A program made the translations under genes and the position numbers. Below, piece after piece: positions 14,881 to 27,620 of a stretch of 64,000 bases of DNA. This stretch comes from Campylorhamphus procurvoides. Lineage: Eukaryota > Chordata > Aves > Passeriformes > Dendrocolaptidae. The stretch covers positions 378,250 to 442,249 of the forward strand of contig WBMV01000381.1 in the NCBI GenBank assembly GCA_013396655.1, in the 5' to 3' direction. Positions within the stretch are counted from its first letter, which is position 1. Each line of letters begins with the position of its first letter. Below the pieces are notes generated by a model, which made no database searches, had not been told where the DNA came from, and saw only the letters and a program-made list of their open reading frames with translations.

Positions 14881-14895
14881 AATAATAATAATAAT
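14881..14895. repeat. (AAT)5 microsatellite
   Basis: Five perfect AAT units follow a short A run. Confidence 0.85.
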
Positions 14896-16821
14896 AGAGT
14901 GGAGTAATTTATTCTAGAAAGATAACTAAAATTGTTCTTTGCCTTACAATTCTTTTGCTTTTGACCTACAGGTCAAATTAGGATAATGCTTCTTAATACA
15001 TCTAACTCTGCAAGGGAAAACATGTTGACAGCAGCTTAAAAGCAGTTTCAAACAATGATCCAGCATCCTTTCTTACAATCCCTCAGAAAAATCTCTTACT
15101 TCCCAACCTGTAGCTTTTCAAGGTCTGTTCCTGAAACTGTCCTCCAGCTGATGTTGGGTTGGCACTCGCAGTGCAAAGGGCACGGTGCCCCCCTGTTCTG
15201 TAGGTGATGCTGTCCAGGGCGATTCCTGGCATCTGTACAACACCCTCGACTTGCTGAATGCTGTGTTTCTCCAAATTGTCTTCTGGTTCATTAAAACACA
15301 GTGAAAAATCCTGTCATTTTAAAAAGTCAATAGGGGCAGCTGCAGGAGCATGATTTCTCCTGGATGGAGTGAGACTGCTGGGACCCAGACCCATATCTAG
15401 ACCTTTGACCAGTAACAAATCAACAAGGTTTGCTGATTTCTTGCAGTTGAGGGATTTTCTGCACATTTTTGAAGGGCCTCAAACTACTCTAATTAAATAC
15501 TTTGCACACTGATGCACATAGGCTATGCTTTGCACCATGGGGTCATTAGGTGTTTTCCCATCATTTGCAAAATGTCCACATATGACAAAATTTGCAGAAT
15601 GTGAAGTACTTTATGTGGGCCATATCCTTAGCTGGGAGAAATTCGGCATAAGTCCCTTGACTGCATAAATGTAAAGTCAACTTACACCAGCTGTGTGTCT
15701 GACTCTAGTATTTGATTTATCATTTGGTCCCTTAGCCTAGGTCAAAACTATCATGTATGTATATATTTAAATGTGCAGCTGACATGGAAAGAGAGAATAT
15801 ATTTAAAAACAACAAATAAAAGTACGTTAGAAAGACACGAGATCATTCCTAGTTATTTTTAGAGAGCTTATGACAAATTTCTGATACTCTAACCACCTGT
15901 GAGGGCAGTGCTCACTCCTTTCAGTTAGAAAGGCTCCCACTTGGTCTTCGTCTTTACAGCCAAAGATTTCAAGGACATGGCGTGTTGCTTAATTCATTTG
16001 ATCCTATTGGCTAGCTGTCAACTAAAGTGTCAATCCTGTATTTGTAACGTCATAAACTTCCAAGTATGATGTTGTAAACTGAGGACCATGACTTTGACTT
16101 AAGGGCAAGAGCAGATGGCCAGGGCACTTACTTACGAGCTTGTTTTCAGGAAGCAAGACCTTGCAATCATAATACTAAAAAGTTACTTCATTGGAAAGGA
16201 AGGCGAGAAATCATTCTACTGAAGTGCCCCTACTGTTTCTTCAAACCTTCCTGAGGAAAACATAATTGATTTCTAAGATCTGTGTGAGACCGCATATTTA
16301 TGTCCCTGAATGAAATATGGATTGCATGAATTCTGCTGGTGTGACATTCAACCCACTCGAATATTATGAGTTTGACAGTTTGACTCTAACTCAGTTTATT
16401 TCCCACTTGAGAGACTGGAAAGGAACAGATGGGGATGTGAGAACGACCAGGGAGGGGAAGAGCGTGCAGCAGCTTGTGCTGCTGGGCCCTGGTGTGAGCG
16501 CATCTCCCCGCAGCCCGTCAGGGGTTGTGACCGCCATCCAGAAGTGGTTTTCCAGACATTATTAAAGCTGCAGAAGCTCATGCAACTCCTAAAGCAGGCG
16601 TTAGGCAGCCCCGAGAGGTAAGAGAAGGTCTGCTGAGTATGGGCTGTGCCAAATTTAGCACTGGAAGGGAAAAGGTGATAGAGGTCAGCTTTACAGGTCT
16701 TGGAGGACGTTGGCTGTCTCAACTGATCGTCACTGCCATCGGGCATGTCCCTACATTAGTGCTGAGTTAATATATAACTAGCTGCATCATCACAATATTT
16801 ACTCCACTGCTTTGAACACTT

Positions 16822-16831
16822 CCCCCCCCCC
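16822..16831. repeat. C10 homopolymer
   Basis: Ten consecutive C residues lie in otherwise AT-rich DNA. The length may be uncertain because homopolymers are error-prone in sequencing. Confidence 0.8.
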
Positions 16832-18572
16832 GTTAATAGCATCTCTCTTTTTTACATTTTGTGTGTTTTAAGGTCTTTTGTCTACTTACCACATTTTCTG
16901 TCCTTATTACATATACTGCTTAGTCATATATTTACTGAAAATTAATGAAGAAGAAGAAGACTTGGCATGTTCCAGAGTCAAAATACTTTGCAAACATTAA
17001 CTAATTAATAATGTATCCCTGATTTTCAGGCATGGTAGCATGCTTGAATGCCGAGTGAAATTCTGCTAAATCATTGTCTCCCTGCATGTCCCCTGCTCTT
17101 TTGCTAACCCATTACATGGTTCAAGAGTTTGATTATTGAGTTTGGCTATAGACAGCAAGTCTGATTCAAACTTCTGATAAGCACATGATTTCCGAAATGC
17201 CTCTATAATCCAGACCAGGCTTCTAAACAAAGCTCAATGTGACACATAGCTGTGTCTGAGTGCATGAGGTTTGATCTTAAAATAAGCTGGATGCCTTTTA
17301 CCTGACAAAATATAACCACTGTTTTAAGAAGGTCTGGCCCCAGATGGCAGAGGCTTTGCCTAGGAATCAAAGAGGTTTTACTATTTTGTTGTATATTCCA
17401 GCGGAGACCCTGAACTGAGAGCATTCCCTATGCCAACAGGGATACTGCAGTAGCGCCAGCCCTGCCTGATGCAGCAGCTTGGGCCAGGGCCGTGCATTTA
17501 ACTCCTTGCCAGCCAAGAGGACTCTGACTGTTGCTCTCAAGACAGAAAACCAACTCACAAATCTTATAATCAACATCAGCTATGCCCATGCTTTATAGAG
17601 CCTTGTAACAGGTTTGGTTCAAAGGTGTTTGTTTTCACAGCAGAGTTTACAGAGGCTGCACCTTTATTTATCCCAGGACACCCTTATAAACGTTTGAGTG
17701 CAAGGCTCAGTTACTGCAATTCCCTCATAGCAGGAGTTTGCCATAACTCAGCTGGTTCACGAGGCTTGCTCACAGATCCGACAGCTTGAGCGATATTGCT
17801 CCCACCTTGCTTTCCCTGATTTTTGCCAGGATTTGTATCACGTTCCCCTTTCTGTTTACCCCCTCCCTGCTGCCTTGGTATGATACAAACTGTCTTCTTG
17901 AAAGAAGCACACGGTGTTGCAGAAGTGCTTTGGGGAAATATCCCTTTGTGAAACTTTGAACAGATAAAGTAATCTGCAAGTTCACAATGCCTCTTCAAGG
18001 TTTTTTATATTTTGAGGGGGGGATGGAGGGATTGTGGGGCTCAGGGTTTTTTTTTGCTTCACAAATGTGGTAAGAGCGCACTGGGTCTAGACAACGTGGG
18101 GTATTAGATCAAGAGCACTGAACAGTTCTTTCGTTCTGGTACTACAGCCAAATGAGATGACTTGTAAAGATTCAGTTCCCAGAATGAGTGATGTCCTTCT
18201 AGGGTGTACCCTCCACTTACCAAAAAGGAACAAAAGGCACAGTATGTACATATTTGTGGGTAACATTACTGAGGAAGGAACAACTAGTCTCCCTCTTCAT
18301 GGGAGGCTTATCTGAATTCAGTACACCAGTTATGAGTCTGTGATGTTTGCAGTTCAGTCACAAATTTTTCTCTACATTTTCCACCTCACTTGAGTGTTCC
18401 AAAGCCTAATATGAGAGCAAGTGGTGTGCTTTTTCTGGTCTGCAGAAACCAGTATGCCCTACTTTTCACTTTCCTTAGAAAAGAATTTTTTTTCTTCAGA
18501 GAATGTTCTGTAGCAATGCAACAAATCCTCCAGCTTGCTATTTTATAGAATGCTGTACTCCCAAGGTCAATT

Positions 18573-18593
18573 GATTATTATTCTATAATAATC
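18573..18593. repeat. Perfect AT-rich palindrome (9-bp stem, 3-nt loop)
   Basis: GATTATTAT and ATAATAATC are exact reverse complements separated by TCT. It is AT-rich, so it may be chance or a cruciform-prone site. No mobile element boundary is evident. Confidence 0.6.
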
Positions 18594-21149
18594 ATTAAAA
18601 TTCTGGTTAACTCTTGCCATTCCTGAAACCACTATAGAACTTCCACAGAATAGTGTCTGTACTGATATTTGTTGCTTTCTTCATTCTTCATGTTATATGG
18701 AGTGTATAGGAGTGAGCCTGACACCACTAGAATCTAGATAACAAAGTTAAGAGATTTTTTAAGAGATTTTTTTTAAGGTAATTTAAGAGGACTGCAATGG
18801 CATCTAGGCACTGATACAGAAACAACAGCTCTTCTGTGCCGTGCAGAAATTAAACCGCCTGCCTAAGAACTTATTGCTTCTAGGACTCCCAGACTAGTCC
18901 TTATAAATAGCAAACTTGTAAATAGTTTGACAGCCTTCAGGGACTGCTGACCTTGAATTCCCTTTCTATGAGTACATCCAAGATCATGCAAGCAATCCAT
19001 GTTAAGCAACACCTATATTTATAAAACTTATAGAAATGCATAATGTAGCAGACCTGGCTTGGAAGCAGCTACTGTTTTGATTGTTTTACTGTTCCACGGT
19101 TGTACTACAGGGACGAAGGAAAATCCAGCCTTTAGTTCATCCTTGCCCTTAAGGAGCATCACTCCTATGATTAGCTTAATGCTTTTTGTTTGTAATCCAT
19201 TCAGCCCCCCCAGGCCTCCTAATCCAGTTCTCGCTCCCGTGCTACATGTAAAAATAGGCTGAATAGCCCATAGTGAAGGGATTTTTCAGTATTATGCCCA
19301 GCCCCAGCTTTTGGATCTATTTGTTCCAGATCCTTGGAGCTGTTTGTCTACCCTAAATGTCAAAGAAGCAGACTCCCATGAACACTCCTGTCTTTGGGGA
19401 TTCCCAGCTGCCGCTCAGACATCTGCAGGCGAGGAGGGAGGAATGATTCAGAGAAAGGCTTGCAACTGAGGTGTGTTTCCTCGATTTAAAGAGAACATAA
19501 CAAAAAGCAACTCCCTGTTTTCTGGGTTTTTTTTGACACGTGTCAGGAACTGGATCAGAGACCAGAAAAGCTGGGCTTCAGAGCTCATGCTGACATCTGT
19601 GCCTCTTTTCACACTCACATTGAGTATTTCTCAGTTACTGACTTGAAAAAAACCCACAAGTAAATACAACCCCACATTTCCACCCCACCTGTTAATTCTG
19701 ATTGTTGACATACTTTATGTATTTCTCTTTACCTTAAATATTATTATCAAGGCACTTGTGTCAACTGGGATATTTCCATTCAATAAAACTGTTGATTCAT
19801 AGAGGCAAGGAATTTAGTAATTTCTTTTATGGATGCTGTTAAATGGGAAGTACTACACTTGTCTATTGTGTCAACTGAGCACTGAATTGCTCTGGTGAGA
19901 TACTTAATACTATTTCTTCAGGCTAAGTTTGCAAATGTAGCTTAAGAGGAAAATGTATAACATTCTTATTAATTTAAAATAGAAATTACATATGTTCTAC
20001 TTGGACTTACATTTAAATGCTGTTTAATATTCTTTCTACATAATTTAAGGCCTATGTTTATAGTTGATTAATAAAAGAATAATATCAGGGAGGTCATTTA
20101 AAGTAGTAGAGTTGAAATATACTTGTTTGTAAAATTGAAAGAAGTGCATTGATTAGGTGGAAAATTGAAATTTGCAATGTGTCTTGAGCTCTTTTGGTTT
20201 CAAGAACGCTGATTACACAGCATTAATGCCTCCAGCTTAAACTCAATGTTTAAATTGATGCACATGGGAATAGGGCTATATAGATTTGCAGTGCATTGCT
20301 TGGGCCTATTGAGATAAGGCCACTCTGGGGGGTTTACAATAAAGAAATAGATTTGGAGTGGAAGGCATTAGGTCACAATGGCACTCTGATTTCCATGCAG
20401 GGCTCCCATCCCTCAGATGCTTAGACTTGGTGGTACAGCAGCTCCCATGCAGCCCAAGCAACTGGATTTCCTTTTCATGGAAACCAGAGAGTGGGTTTTC
20501 AGACCTAAGCTGAACATGCAACTGGATACACTGGGAACTGCTGACAGGCTCCTCAGTTCAGTTGTCAACCATTCAGGACTCTACTACAAATCACTGTGAT
20601 TATGTTACAACAGCAGAACACAAAATGGGAAAAGAAGAGTAACTCCTCACCAAAAGCTTCTCCAAGGACTGAACACTACTGAATACCAAAGAATACAGGC
20701 TCCAGCTTACAGCTGAAGACTAGTTTGCCAAGTCATAGAACTGCAGACCCGTAGGGCCAAAGGCAAATATGGGGGAAAACAGCGCTTTAAAAAGCTGCCT
20801 AAATACAGCAGTACTTCACAGAATAAGTCTGGAAAGTCATAATTTATTTTGCACCTATATTTCGGAAACAGAGGTTTCAGTGGCACTCTGCTTCAGAGGT
20901 GCAAGCAGTAGAGGGAAGAACAGAATTTACCAGCCTAGGTGCAGCCTAGAACAATAACAAATTTTCTGAGACCTTAAAAATACAAGAACAGATTCTTTAA
21001 TTGCCCTGAATTGAATTTATTTGGTTTAACAGAACTTCCTGTCAAGGTTCTCTATCACTCAAGGATGTTTCATAGAGATAGTGAAAAAGGGCAGTTGTTT
21101 CATTAACAATTTTGTTTTATTTCACCAAGTGATGCAGAACAGACTGGGA
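18594..21149. other. Unique non-coding DNA
   Basis: No gene was recognised. A 12-bp unit (AAGAGATTTTTT) is duplicated in tandem at 18749-18772. GTCATAGAACTGCAG near 20733 weakly resembles the terminal part of old CR1-like repeats, but the match is too short to annotate. Confidence 0.5.
18749..18772. repeat. 12-bp tandem duplication
   Basis: AAGAGATTTTTT occurs twice head-to-tail at 18749-18760 and 18761-18772. It is consistent with replication slippage. Confidence 0.8.
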
Positions 21150-23110
21150 CTCTCAGTCCCCATCAGAACAGGGATGGCTGAAGAGGTTATCACTGCCAGT
21201 TGCTCACCCTGTCCCTGTCCCAGAGGCCACTGCCACCGTCACTAGTCAGCACAGGAGAACAGGCATCCTGTCTGTACCTCTGCCACCAGAGTTCATAACC
21301 CAGCCTATTAACTTAAATTACCACTTATGTCCTCCTAGTCTGCCAGACTTCAATTTGCACAGCAGGAGGTGTGGTGTGCCCAGCCCACCCCACGGTCTCA
21401 GCTGGGAGAAGGGGACACACAGCTAAGACCCTGCCAAATCCAGCACAGATTCCAACTCAATCTTATCTCTCTGATTTTTCAGGGGCACTTATGTTGCACT
21501 GCACCTGCAATGGTTACACCACCATTTATGGGACTCTCTCTGAATGCACCTGCAAAGGTTTGTTGCCAGCCTTACCTTTTAATTAGAGCTGGTAGGGAAT
21601 TTCTATCTGAAAACGCTTTTCACTGGTAACTACTGATGCCCCAAGTTTTGAGATTCCTCAAAAGAAAAAAAAAAGAGCTATAAGCAGAAAAGGGTTAATT
21701 GCCTTCTGAAGAGTAAATGCATTTTGAGGTTGAGAGGCCTGGAGGAGAGGAAGGAGATGCGAATTTGTCAAATGGGGCGGATTGGATGCTCACATTTTTA
21801 ATTGCTGTGATTCAGAAGGGAGGTGATGTTTTATACCATGAAGAGTCTTGCAGCAGAGGAGAGCTGCTGCTAGCCCAAATTCAACATGAACGAAGAGCAG
21901 AGGGAAGCACACAAATAACAGTCTGTCTCCTGCAGTGCTTCCCTTCGGATCAGGCTGAACCTCACGGGATGCAGCGCATTTTGTGATGACATTTCTGCTC
22001 CACATCTTCCACCTGCAGGAAAGCTCAGCAGCACCCAGAGCCTCCTCACGCCCTCAGTTGATGCACCCTCCAGCCTCCCAGGCTCCCTGTGTCTCACCAC
22101 AGGAGCCTCCATTCCTCCGGCATCAGCAGGCACGCTTTGCCATCCCGTCAGCAGCACTGCAGACGTTTCAATAATGCATGAGCAAGACTTATGCCCTCAT
22201 TTTTTTGTGATTCTTAATCAGATAAAAATTAGATGTTTCCTAGGTGCTGCTGCGCATGGGGCTGCCACAACAGTTTGGTCTGTGGTGAGCTCTGCATGTA
22301 GAAATCTCACTGCGCATTCGGGAGTAGGTGCCATGACTCTGGAGAGCAGCCTCCCAATTAGGCACAACAAAGCACGTCATTTCCATTCTGAGACTACAGG
22401 TAAATCCTTTAATTAAAGAAGGCTTACGTACTTCAGTGGTTCCTTCTGGAACCACGGGATCCTCCTGAGGACACAGATGTCCTGCTCCACTTCTCCTACC
22501 CAGTCCTATTCCTGGACCTCCTCCTTTTCATTAACGTGAGCATGACAGGGTGGCTCTTGGCTCATTCGCATTCAAGGTCTGACCTGATAATTGGGGGTCA
22601 CTCAAGGACACAGCTGCAGCAACTTCTCAGTGCTCTCCCTGATTCTCTGTGCTCTCCCTGGTGACTCCATGGTGGGCAGTATGCAAAAGCTGCACAGATG
22701 AAGCAGAGCTCCTGCCCCTCAGGGCTCATTGTGCCTGCTGTGATTTGCCTCACAGCAGATCATTTCCACACAGCTCTCTGCCCTGTTCTCTGCTTTTTCT
22801 GCACCCAAAAGCAGGGGTGACACAGCAGACAGGCCCCATGGAGCCCACCTCATGTGCACCAGGTATGTCCACTTTCACGAGTGGCCAAGCCAAATGTGCA
22901 AACAAACAGGGTTTAAATGAGATCCTGGTCCGAGCTGATGCAGTGGATGTTTGCACAGCTGGTCCTTCATGCGTGGTCCTGAGGAGATGCTGAAGCCCCT
23001 GCTGGCTGCTCAAGGGGTGGGACCTGCCCCCACTGTGCTGCCTGGGAAGCCCAACACTTACCAAGCTACTTCCCGCAGGCTTTGCAGGGCAAGCTGGAGT
23101 CATCCTGGGC
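21150..23110. other. GC-richer, frame-dense non-coding patch
   Basis: This 2-kb patch is visibly richer in G and C than its flanks. It carries many overlapping short open frames on both strands (for example 21369-21629 plus, 21717-21986 plus, 22649-22993 plus and 22750-23112 minus). Higher GC lowers stop-codon frequency and by itself explains the density of frames. None of the peptides shows a domain I recognise and no frame is favoured. It could overlap a long non-coding RNA exon, but nothing in the sequence proves transcription. Confidence 0.35.
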
Positions 23111-26100
23111 AATAACTCTTATCCAAGCCTCAAAATAGAATTACCTTGTAGATACAAAGCTCTCTAGCATACCTATTCAAGAAAAAAACAGCAAAGTTTG
23201 TGCATTCAGAAAGGAGACTGATTTTTTAAATTTTTTTCCCCTCACAAATTGCATTTACCACCCTGGTTTTAGAATACCTGCAACCAACATTTATTTTCAA
23301 GCAACAGCATAAATGAGGCTGTGAAGGTATTTTAGCTACTATTAAATAATTACATTTTTGTACCACGTGAGCTTATACTTGCTTTTCGTTTTCCTTCGTT
23401 CTCTTTAACACAATTTAGCAATTCTGCTGCTCTGCAGATGGCTATAAAAATTATTCAGGAAGAAACATTTGAGGACTTTTTAACCTTCAAAAAGCATTCC
23501 TGAACATTCTTTTGTCAAACTTTTTCACATGTTTAAATGTATTGGCAGGTCCTGTTAATATTCAAAATCCTACATAAAACAGTAAAAATATTTTGACATA
23601 TTTCTGGGAGTAGTCAACCCTGTTAGCTTCCACTTAAAGTGCAATTATTCAGGAATATTATAGATCATTATGTGGCTTTGGGGAAAAATCAGTACGACTC
23701 AAGTGCCCATTAGTGAAAGTGAAATGGTAGTAGGACACCTAGAAAGGCACATGTGGTATTCCCATGAATATCAAATTAATTTATTATGATAGCACTGGTA
23801 AAGTGTTAAACTACTTCCTGTTTCATGACACAAGATTTATTTTCCAAGGCTGGAATATAAACACTGCCTGGCAAAGTCATAAGAAAGGGTTTGCTGTGGA
23901 GAGGTTTATGTAAGAGGTGACCATGGGTGTCTATACAGTGGTGCTGGTGGTTGCTCATTCATTCTGTCGCCTTTTCCCAGTTCGAAAAGCTCCCCTGTGG
24001 TGTTTGGATAACAACTTGTGTGACAAACAGCTTTTCCCTTCCAAAATTCTGCCTGGATACGAGGAATAGCAGCTCTCTGTTTGAAGTAAGATGACCCCTG
24101 TTTGGAGATCAGTGAGAGCACAGCACTGCAAGACACAAAATAAAGATACGTTCCCCAACAGGAGTCAGGGAAGCAGCTCACAGGTTGCAAAGCACACCCA
24201 ACAGTCTGCCTCTCCCATTCCTGGCCAGCTCAGTGCCCTGAGGACATAACAAGCAGCAGTGATGCCCCTTGCTCATTCCAGAGCAGCCAGTGCAGCCACC
24301 CCAAGGTACCTGCACACCAGCCTTGGGAACAGATGATCTACCTCACCCTGGGCTTTAAATAGGACACACACAGCTGCCTCCAGCCTCCTGTGAGCCAGGA
24401 GCATTTGAGGCATTCCCATGGGACATCACCACAGCACCTTTATTGCTTCAGGTCCACATGAGCCAGGGGCTGTTCTTCAAATATTTGGAGTTTCTGCCCA
24501 GACCTATTTACATGCCTGACAGTCTGGGAGTGAGCAGAGGTTATGGCACAGTGGAGTGACCAGAAAGGTGACATTCTGTGGCATCTCTCTATATTGTGAT
24601 ATACCTATCCATTATGGGCAGACTAACAAAATGTTTTCTCATCTGTTTCCCACTCATTACTGTTTTGGTTCAGCATCCAGCATGACAATAGGAAAAATCC
24701 ACATCTCAGGCCAGTGTGGACTATGTATACACCCAAGGGCCATAGCATGGGAAAGAAATAAAGAAGTCTGGACACTGACAGGCTACTCTGAGGTGTCACA
24801 AGTAGGAGAGAACTGGAAAAGAAAGGACAAGAACCTCCTGCCTTGCGACAGATCTCAGGCTTGATGTTCTGCAATGCCTCCTGCTTCCCGAGAGAAAGGA
24901 AACACAGTGTGCACCTCCTCTCCTCAGAAGGTACCTTTGTAACCTTCTGAAGTTTCCTTTGAAGGCTTCAGGCATATGACCATTAAAACATACTTCCAGT
25001 CCCACATCACACAGGCAGGACATGCAGTGATGTTTGTCTCAAAGAATGATGGTTTTATAGACCTAAGACAAGCACTGTGACCATGATTATTACATGAAGG
25101 GAGGGGAGTGATTCCACAAAATACTTTGACCTCAGAGTGTTATTTACAAAACATGATGTTCAATGTTGACCCAATTGCTACTTTTCTGTACTGTTTTAAT
25201 GAATGCTTTTTAACAACAGATCAACTTTTTGCATTTTTCCTCAAGTTTCCCAATTCTTATTACCCAACTTGTGGTTCTGTTCAGTAAAAGACATAAAAAA
25301 AATAAATAAAAAAAGAGCAAATCAATTCACAATCTTTGAATGCACAATAAGATTTGAAAACATATTTCCAAAAAGGTTGCAAATAATAGAATCTTTACTA
25401 TGAAAGAGATGGGGATGGCTTCCTTAAACTTTGGGGTTTTTTTAGATCATTTACTAAGAGATCTCCACAGTCTCCAGTTAAAACCAAACAAGTTATACAG
25501 GAAGTTTATTCAGGAAGTGAGTGTCATTCTTCAAAGCAGCAGTGATATCGTTGTCATGGTTCATCTCATTCCCAGGAAAATATGTGCAGACCATCCCTTG
25601 CCCTCTGTTTCCCCTTCAGTCAGTCACTCATTTAGCTGTTCATCTGCCCCTTTGGGTATTGTGTCCCAACTGCCAGGGCATTTCACACCTATTACCTGTT
25701 GTCACCTCATCTGACATAGATTTAGTCACCCAAAAGGTTCCCCAGGCAATTGACACCCAACTGATTCATCTCTTCTATGTTGCAATTAAAAGTCTGCCAA
25801 CCTTGAAGAAGGTTGGGACTCTTTGTTGTTTATGATCTGGGTAAAGTTTCTCCTGCAGGTGCCCAGAGACTTTCCTACGACAGTGGTCTGCAAGCCCAAT
25901 GTCCTTCTGGGGAAAGTGTTCCCAAAATCATCATATGCTTGGGGCTGGGGGTTATGATTTTTTTTGTCATGGAAGTGTAGGAATCAAGTGTAGCAATGGA
26001 ATTAAACCTGGAGGATGCTTCAGAAAATTCATTTACAATCACACCGAAGCCACCTTGTCCCAGACCATTAAACCAGAAGAATTAGGAAACGGAAGAGAAA

Positions 26101-26419
26101 ACAGCTACAGCCTAAACCAACAGAGTGCACATTTTCTCTTTGCATACCAAGGTCTCACAGAGATCTTTTGGCCAGAACAGCTCTGCAGAGACTGAGTCAT
26201 TACCTTAAAAACACATATAGTTCTGGAAAACCCCACATGCTGAAGAAAAATCAAGCACAGTGAGCCACCCATCATATGAGATTTCTTAAAAATAAGTCTT
26301 ATGATTTGCTGATATTACTGAAGAAATAGATGCATTACTCTTTCCTCAATAATTTGCAAGGGGGGTTTACAAAGTAGTAGATGGGCATAAGTCTAAAAAT
26401 GTACATATATTTAAGGGAG
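23111..26419. other. Unique non-coding DNA
   Basis: No gene or clear repeat is seen. Overlapping same-strand frames at 25400-25835 differ in reading frame and show no known domain. Confidence 0.5.
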
Positions 26420-27000
26420 AATACGATAGAATTCATGTATCTAGATTTTAACAAGGAATTCCACGTATTGCCACCAAAGAAGTTAAGCTGAATAAAGCCC
26501 CTGTTAGTCGCTGCACTGTAGATACGGTTAAGGACCTTACTAAAGGATGTCAAAATGGAAAGTAAGAGGATGCAGGAGAATGGTGCAAGGAAAGGTCTTG
26601 AAATCTACCAATCATTCTCTAAGGATCTTGGCACACAGATAGGAAGGCACAAATGAAATTTGCTGATCACAACGTTAATGTTGAGGTACTGTTAATACAG
26701 AGGACTATTAGGATATCACACGGAGAGAAATAAATGACAAATGGAGCAATATAAATTGGATTAAATTCAATTATACCAACTGCAAGGTGACATGCTCAGG
26801 GACAAGTAGCAGAAATCTCTTATAAATTGGGAACTTTCAAGTGGAAACCAGCTGAGTACCCTACAGACTTTGATACAGCTATTATTTCTGCATAAATACA
26901 AAGACATAGTGCAACACAATCATGAAAGACAGAAATGCACCCAATCCTGGACAGGATTGGTCAGCCGCACTTGGAATTCTGAGCATCTGACTGTCCATGT
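26420..27000 (+). pseudogene. Decayed CR1-like reverse transcriptase (palm to C-terminal part)
   Basis: This is a fossil of the ORF2 protein of a CR1-clade non-LTR retrotransposon, an enzyme that copied element RNA into genomic DNA by target-primed reverse transcription. The landmarks read in order on the plus strand. From 26435 the frame gives MYLDFNKEFH, matching palm motif A (the family pattern is 'YLDFSKAFD'). From 26653 it gives MKFADHN, matching motif C FADD with the second catalytic Asp replaced by His. At 26736-26801 it gives KWSNINWIKFN followed by NCKVTCSG, matching the thumb pattern 'W..W.MKFN..KCKV.H.G'. At 26962-26979 it gives QPHLEF, matching 'RPHLEY', followed by a stop. The pieces lie in different frames with stops between them, so the gene is dead. 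Motif A to motif C is shorter than usual, implying deletions. The divergence suggests an insertion much older than the other CR1 copies in the window. The outer limits are approximate. Confidence 0.72.
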
Positions 27001-27385
27001 TCTGGAAAGATTATCTCAGATACAACAGTACAAACAATGACTGAGGAAAGAGAACAGTTGTGAGTAGATGGGAAATCAAAAGAAAATGTACAGCAGAGAG
27101 TTTCCAGAAAAACTCGGGCAAAAACTGTACCTACTATTAAACTGGTGATCAATCAGCTTATGAAAAGGATTGCACAATATAACTGCGGTGATAAAGGATT
27201 TGAAGATTGGATGCTCACAGGAAAATCCCTAAATTTAATCAGCTGAGTAAGAGAAAAAGAGGTTAAAGTGGAGAAAGAGCTCTCAGAGGTTGCCAAGTAG
27301 TTTCTGTGTGGGTCTTCACTGTGAGGAGAAAAGGAAAATACCTATCTTTGGTTTGTGAAGGTGAACTGCTGTCAGAGGAGCATAA

Positions 27386-27620
27386 GAAAAAGTGCTGAAA
27401 CAACTTGACAAATTAAATTGCAATAAATCACTGCGACTGGAGCCTATTCATCTCAAAGTTCTGAAGGAACCAAACAAAATAGCTGAGCTATTAAACATAT
27501 GTAATTTATCATTAAAAACAGCTACTAGATCAGAGATTTGGAGGGGAGCCAGCACTATTCCAGATCTATAATTTAAATAGGTACCCTGGGCAAGCCTAAG
27601 AGACATTACTGTGGTCCTGA
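27386..27620 (+). pseudogene. Decayed CR1-like reverse transcriptase (fingers region)
   Basis: A stop-free frame from 27386 to 27568 gives QLDKLNCNKS, then IHLKVLKE shortly after, then SEIWRGASTIP. These match the N-terminal fingers part of CR1 reverse transcriptase, where the family reads like 'LDKLDVNKSPGPDGIHPRVLKEL' and later 'W..A.VTPIF'. The frame ends at TAA 27569. About 50 further bases (27580-27620) may continue the element in a shifted frame, which is uncertain. In an intact element this region lies upstream of motif A, yet here it lies downstream of the palm/thumb remnant at 26420-27000. The two are therefore either separate insertions or products of rearrangement. It has no catalytic residues of its own and is non-functional. 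Confidence 0.68.

Larger units (their letters stand above)
9601..18560. other. Unique non-coding DNA with simple repeats
   Basis: No gene was recognised. The stretch holds only short chance frames, such as antisense overlapping ones at 11944-12238. Around 15685-15705 the string ACTTACACCAGCTG resembles one arm of the palindromic repeat seen at 2924-3058, but no partner arm is visible. Simple repeats at 11651, 14881 and 16822 are listed separately. Confidence 0.55.

Noticed and set aside
15651..15710. Second copy of the palindromic repeat
   Set aside because: Only one arm-like string (ACTTACACCAGCTG) is present and no complementary arm was found.
20731..20765. CR1-like terminal sequence GTCATAGAACTGCAG
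   Set aside because: The match is only about 15-20 bases and does not continue, so it was not annotated.
22649..23112. Antisense pair of frames of 114 and 120 codons
   Set aside because: High local GC lowers stop frequency, neither peptide has a recognisable domain, and both strands are equally open.
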